Shown in pieces: positions 5,470 to 7,715 of a stretch of DNA of 7,715 bases (its first letter is position 1; each line of letters starts with the position of its first letter). The notes under the pieces are model-generated. The model saw only the letters and a list, made by a program, of their open reading frames with translations, ran no database searches and was not told where the DNA came from. A program made the position numbers and the translations under genes. The stretch is from Acidimicrobiia bacterium (GTDB taxonomy: Bacteria > Actinomycetota > Acidimicrobiia > UBA5794 > UBA11373): NCBI GenBank assembly GCA_025456165.1, contig JALOLI010000050.1, positions 1 through 7,715 of the forward strand. Direction: 5' to 3'.

Positions 5470-6284
5470 TTCCGCGCCCAGAGCGAGTACATCATCGGCA
5501 CCAGGTCGCGCTGCTCCGCCGGAAGCCGCCAGCGGCCGTCGGCTTCGAGGGTCATCTGTGGGAGGCCCTCCCACTCCAGGTCGCGGTGCTCCTGCAGGCC
5601 GGTGATCGTCAGGCCGGCGCCGATGAGCGCGGTGACCACCTCGCCCAGGCCGTGGTTCCACTCGTAGGTGCGGGCGTGGGCCACCGTGCCCGGCCCGGCG
5701 TACGTGTTGGGGTCGTCGTCCACGATGGGATCGACCGTCTCGAAGTAGGGGTAGCGCACCAGCAACGCCGCGTCTTGCCGCCAGTCGAGGGTCCAAAGCA
5801 TCGGGTGGCCCTCGCGGATGTAGAAGAGGCCCCCGGGGGCCAGGAACCCGGCCACCACCTCGGCCCAGCGCCGGATGTCGGGCAGCCAGTTGAGCGCCCC
5901 CGTCCCGGTGTAGACGACGTCGAAGGTCTCCGGCAGCACCCGTGGCGAGTCGTACAGCTCGGCCACCACGAAGCGCCCCGGGGTGCCGCTCTCGGCGCTC
6001 AAGCGGCGGGCGGCGGCGATGGCCGGCTCCGAGAAGTCGACCCCGGTGACCTCGGCGCCCAAACGGGCCCACGACAGCGTGTCCTTCCCCATGTGGCACT
6101 GGAGGTGGAGCAGCCGCTTCCCGGCCACCTCGCCCACCAGGGGGGCATCGAAGGCGACCACATCGCTGAGGCGCGCCGGGTCGGCGATGAAGCCGGCGAC
6201 GTCGTAGACCGGGGACTCCCAGTGGATGGGCACCCGGTCGTCCCAGTTGTCCCGGTTGGCGCGGCGGTGCTCGTCGAGGGGCAT
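5460..6284 (-). CDS. Class I SAM-dependent methyltransferase, substrate unknown
   Basis: A 274-residue cytoplasmic methyltransferase with a Rossmann-like SAM-binding fold. Motif I reads LLHLQCHMGKDTLSWARLG (58-76), where a Q-C-H-x-G form replaces the usual D-x-G-x-G. Strand 2 ends in GVDFSE with the acidic Asp83 that should bind the SAM ribose, and FDVVYTGTGALNWLPD (121-136) is the motif II/IV region. LAPGGLFYIREGHPML (148-163) is the post-IV strand. A long insertion, about 164-215 and rich in aromatic residues and Asp, probably shapes the substrate pocket, and the C-terminus ends in YSLWARKAG. The family is close to small-molecule methyltransferases of the UbiE/Tam type, but no substrate can be named. 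The ATG at 6284 is preceded by a weak GAGG. It is divergent from the MscS channel gene with 75 bases between starts and is probably monocistronic because a stem-loop covers its stop. Confidence 0.92.
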   Translation of the reverse strand: MPLDEHRRANRDNWDDRVPIHWESPVYDVAGFIADPARLSDVVAFDAPLVGEVAGKRLLHLQCHMGKDTLSWARLGAEVTGVDFSEPAIAAARRLSAESGTPGRFVVAELYDSPRVLPETFDVVYTGTGALNWLPDIRRWAEVVAGFLAPGGLFYIREGHPMLWTLDWRQDAALLVRYPYFETVDPIVDDDPNTYAGPGTVAHARTYEWNHGLGEVVTALIGAGLTITGLQEHRDLEWEGLPQMTLEADGRWRLPAEQRDLVPMMYSLWARKAG

Positions 6285-6293
6285 GGCCGCCTC

Positions 6294-6304
6294 ACGCTAG
6301 CGAC
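6294..6304 (-). promoter_or_regulatory. Possible -10 box for the methyltransferase gene
   Basis: On the minus strand GTCGCTAGCGT (6304 to 6294) ends in TAGCGT, which fits TAnnnT. Nine bases separate it from the ATG, the same as for the matching plsY box. It includes most of the palindrome CGCTAGCG (6295-6302), so it could also be an operator. No -35 box is evident. Confidence 0.35.
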
Positions 6305-6320
6305 GCACCGGCCCCGCCGG

Positions 6321-6329
6321 CGCTAGGTT
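6321..6329 (+). promoter_or_regulatory. Possible -10 box for the MscS-family channel gene
   Basis: CGCTAGGTT contains TAGGTT (6324-6329), which fits TAnnnT and is one base from TAGRRT. It lies 30 bases before the channel ATG, leaving a leader of about 23 bases that includes the ribosome binding site. It shares CGCTAG with the boxes before plsY and the methyltransferase. No good -35 box was found at 16-19 bp. Confidence 0.35.
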
Positions 6330-6347
6330 CCCCGGGACCGTCGAAGC

Positions 6348-6352
6348 GGAGG
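6348..6352 (+). promoter_or_regulatory. Ribosome binding site of the MscS-family channel gene
   Basis: GGAGG lies 7 bases before the ATG at 6360. It is the clearest Shine-Dalgarno sequence in the window and fixes this start, in contrast with the apparently leaderless genes on the other strand. Confidence 0.75.
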
Positions 6353-6359
6353 CAATCCC

Positions 6360-7421
6360 ATGAGCCCACTCCTCGCCCCTCTGTTCCTGGCCCAGGCCGT
6401 CCCGGACGCCGGCCTCACCGCCGCCTGCGGGGACGCCCCCGGCATCGTCTGCCGGCTGGTCTACGACGCCACCGGCAAGGAGACGCTTTCCCGCGTCGTC
6501 GAGTGGATCGTGGCCAAGCCGCTCAAGGTGCTGCTGGTCATCGCCGTGGCCTGGCTCCTGGTGGCCTTGCTGCGCCGCGGCATCCGTCGCCTGGTGGAGG
6601 GCCTGGTGGCGCAACGCGACGAGCAGGCGGCTCGCCGTCGCGAGGAGATCGCCGAGACCCCGCCGGGCCACCGGGTCCCGGCCGCCGCCCGCTCTCGCCG
6701 CCTGGCGGAGCAGGCCGAGCGCGGCCGCCAGCGGGCCCAGGCCCTCGGCACGGTGCTGCGGAGCCTGGTGTCGGTGGTGATCTGGTCGCTCGCCGCCCTC
6801 ATCGTCCTCGGCGAGTTCGGGGTCAACCTGGGGCCACTGATCGCCGGCGCCGGCATCGCCGGCATCGCCCTGGGCTTCGGGGCCCAGTCGCTGGTGCGGG
6901 ACTTCCTGAGCGGGGTCTTCATGCTGGCGGAGGACCAGTACGGGGTCGGCGATGTGGTGGATCTGGGCGACGCCGCCGGGACGGTGGAGGAGATCAGGCT
7001 GCGCACCACTCGCCTGCGGGATGGCGAGGGGACGGTCTGGTTCGTCCCCAACGGCGAGATTCGACGCGTGGCCAACAAGTCGCAGCGCTGGGCCCGGGCC
7101 GTGCTCGACTTCGAGGTGGCCTACGACACCGACCTCGATGTGGCCATCCGGGTGATCAAGGAGGCCGCCGACGCGGTCTGGCATGAGCAGCAGGCCGCCA
7201 CCACCGTCCTCGAGGAACCGGAGGTCCTGGGGATCGAGGCTATGGCCGGCGGGGCGGTGATCCTCCGGGTCGCCCTCAAGGTGGACCCGGGTGAGCAGTG
7301 GGCGGTGGCCCGGGTGGCCCGGCGCCGCATCAAGGATGCCCTCGACGCGGCCGGCATCGAGGGACCAATGCCGCAGCAGGTGGTCTGGGTGCGCTCGTCG
7401 CCCCTTTCGGAGGCGGTCTAG
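6360..7421 (+). CDS. MscS-family mechanosensitive ion channel
   Basis: A 353-residue small-conductance mechanosensitive channel, expected to open under membrane tension and release solutes during osmotic downshock. The N-terminus (1-13, ending LAQA) resembles a signal or anchor, followed by a short external stretch with Cys23 and Cys31. Membrane segments lie at about 54-72 and 131-151, with the pore helix at about 157-190. The pore region GAGIAGIALGFGAQSLVRDFLSG has the Gly/Ala packing, the GAQ-L-DF core and the kink typical of TM3. It leads to GVGDVVDLGDAAGTVEEI (195-212), RTTRLRDGEG and the WFVPNGEI signature of the cytoplasmic beta domain (227-234), then the alpha/beta vestibule domain. 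The loop between TM1 and TM2 is about 58 residues, rich in Arg and Glu, much longer than in E. coli MscS. The ATG has GGAGG 7 bases upstream. It is divergent from the methyltransferase, and a strong stem-loop follows its stop. Confidence 0.96.
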   Translation: MSPLLAPLFLAQAVPDAGLTAACGDAPGIVCRLVYDATGKETLSRVVEWIVAKPLKVLLVIAVAWLLVALLRRGIRRLVEGLVAQRDEQAARRREEIAETPPGHRVPAAARSRRLAEQAERGRQRAQALGTVLRSLVSVVIWSLAALIVLGEFGVNLGPLIAGAGIAGIALGFGAQSLVRDFLSGVFMLAEDQYGVGDVVDLGDAAGTVEEIRLRTTRLRDGEGTVWFVPNGEIRRVANKSQRWARAVLDFEVAYDTDLDVAIRVIKEAADAVWHEQQAATTVLEEPEVLGIEAMAGGAVILRVALKVDPGEQWAVARVARRRIKDALDAAGIEGPMPQQVVWVRSSPLSEAV

Positions 7422-7455
7422 AAAACCGGAACCGGCCCCGCAGGGCCGGTTCCGG
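7422..7455 (-). terminator. Strong intrinsic terminator between convergent genes
   Basis: CCGGAACCGGCCC (7426-7438) and GGGCCGGTTCCGG (7443-7455) form a perfect 13-bp stem with the loop CGCA. Read on the minus strand, the stem is followed by TTTT (7425-7422), which is the classic intrinsic terminator form for the small minus-strand gene ending at 7498. On the plus strand it starts five bases after the channel stop and lacks a T-tract, but a stem this stable may terminate in both directions. Confidence 0.8.
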
Positions 7456-7497
7456 CGATTCGAGGAAGCGCTCGTCTCTGCGCGGCTTCCCCCTTGG

Positions 7498-7683
7498 CTA
7501 CGCCTGGCGAGGCTGCCGACCTACCAGGCCGCCGCGGAGGCCGGCGCGCTCCGGCTCCGGGGTCGCCCGGGCGGAAATGCCGGCGGCCGGCCGGATCTTC
7601 CACCGTCGCGGCCGCTCGGACTCGAGGCGCTTCTCGACCACGAGGGTGGTCGCCAGCTCCAGGGTGTGCATGCCGATGGTCAT
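7498..7683 (-). CDS. Small hypothetical protein, 61 residues
   Basis: I do not recognise a named family. The protein begins MTIGMHTLELATTLVVEKRLESER, which looks like a short amphipathic helix with hydrophobic positions and a charged end, followed by a basic stretch (RPRRWKIRP, about 24-32) and a Pro/Arg/Gly-rich tail without clear structure. It loosely resembles small helical actinobacterial proteins with an E-x-R-L-x-x-x-R pattern, but this is an impression only. Support for a real gene is a good ribosome binding site (AGGA, 7694 to 7691, 7 bases before the ATG) and a strong intrinsic terminator 43 bases after its stop that reads correctly for this strand. An overlapping 94-codon frame (7702 to 7418) has no comparable start signal and runs through the terminator, so it is disfavoured. 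An inner ATG at residue 5 is possible. There is no signal peptide or convincing membrane segment. Confidence 0.6.
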   Translation of the reverse strand: MTIGMHTLELATTLVVEKRLESERPRRWKIRPAAGISARATPEPERAGLRGGLVGRQPRQA

Positions 7684-7690
7684 CGTCTCT

Positions 7691-7695
7691 TCCTT
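7691..7695 (-). promoter_or_regulatory. Ribosome binding site of the 61-residue gene
   Basis: On the minus strand AAGGA (7695 to 7691) lies 7 bases before the ATG at 7683. It supports this frame over the overlapping alternatives. Confidence 0.6.
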
Positions 7696-7715
7696 TCCAC
7701 ATTCGCCTCGCCCGC

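Noticed and set aside
6297..7184. Minus-strand open frame of 295 codons under the MscS gene
   Set aside because: It is antisense to a full-length MscS channel, with a His/Asp/Gly-rich low-complexity translation and no domain.
7464..7490. Second inverted repeat, GGAAGC with GCTTCC, near the small gene's end
   Set aside because: It has only six pairs with a 15-base loop and no T-tract, and it is likely chance next to the much stronger terminator at 7426-7455.
7418..7702. 94-codon minus-strand alternative to the 61-residue gene
   Set aside because: It has no good ribosome binding site, reads through the 13-bp terminator stem and overlaps the channel gene stop. The 61-codon frame has better signals.
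1..7715. Defence island, mobile element or CRISPR signals
   Set aside because: No repeat array, transposase, integrase, recombinase or attachment-site repeat was seen. The genes are chromosomal housekeeping or regulatory families with uniform composition.

Overview
The window is very GC-rich and densely coding, with strong G/C preference at third codon positions, several leaderless-looking starts and TAGnnT-type -10 boxes. The gene families, and a cysteine motif in the sensor kinase that I associate with actinobacterial secreted proteins, point to an actinobacterium. A deep-branching, Acidimicrobiia-like lineage is plausible, but this is inference only; there is no RNA marker gene to place it.

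Layout. Eight of the nine convincing full or partial proteins outside the far right are on the minus strand and read from right to left: a SAM-dependent methyltransferase (6284 to 5460); an OmpR-type response regulator (5413 to 4742); its sensor histidine kinase (4742 to 3048, start overlapping the regulator stop); a divergent PlsY-family acyltransferase (2992 to 2333); a DegV/FakB-like fatty-acid-binding protein (2302 to 1475); archease (1466 to 1053); an alpha/beta hydrolase (1043 to 255); and the first 69 codons of the RNA ligase RtcB (209 to the left edge). On the plus strand, divergent from the methyltransferase, is an MscS-family mechanosensitive channel (6360 to 7421). A small minus-strand gene of 61 codons (7683 to 7498) converges on it, with a strong stem-loop terminator between them.

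How the genes may work together. RtcB and archease form a known functional pair: an RNA 3'-phosphate/5'-OH ligase and the factor that promotes its guanylylation. Here a hydrolase gene sits between them. The FakB-like protein and PlsY belong, by family, to the same acyl-phosphate route that feeds fatty acids into phospholipid, so the middle of the run looks like a membrane-lipid module next to an envelope-sensing two-component system. The PlsY copy has lost several canonical motif residues, so its activity is open. The MscS channel and methyltransferase share a short divergent promoter region.

Regulatory reading. Short -10-like boxes sit directly before several starts: TACAGT six bases before the rtcB ATG, CATAAT six bases before the regulator ATG, and TAG[GC]GT boxes before plsY, degV and the methyltransferase. 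This suggests that the run is not a single operon but has several internal promoters, some giving leaderless mRNAs. A perfect 6-bp stem spans the degV stop and ends at the archease ATG, which suggests translational coupling. No tRNA, rRNA, CRISPR array, insertion sequence or prophage gene was seen, and no gene-free stretch exceeds 300 bases.
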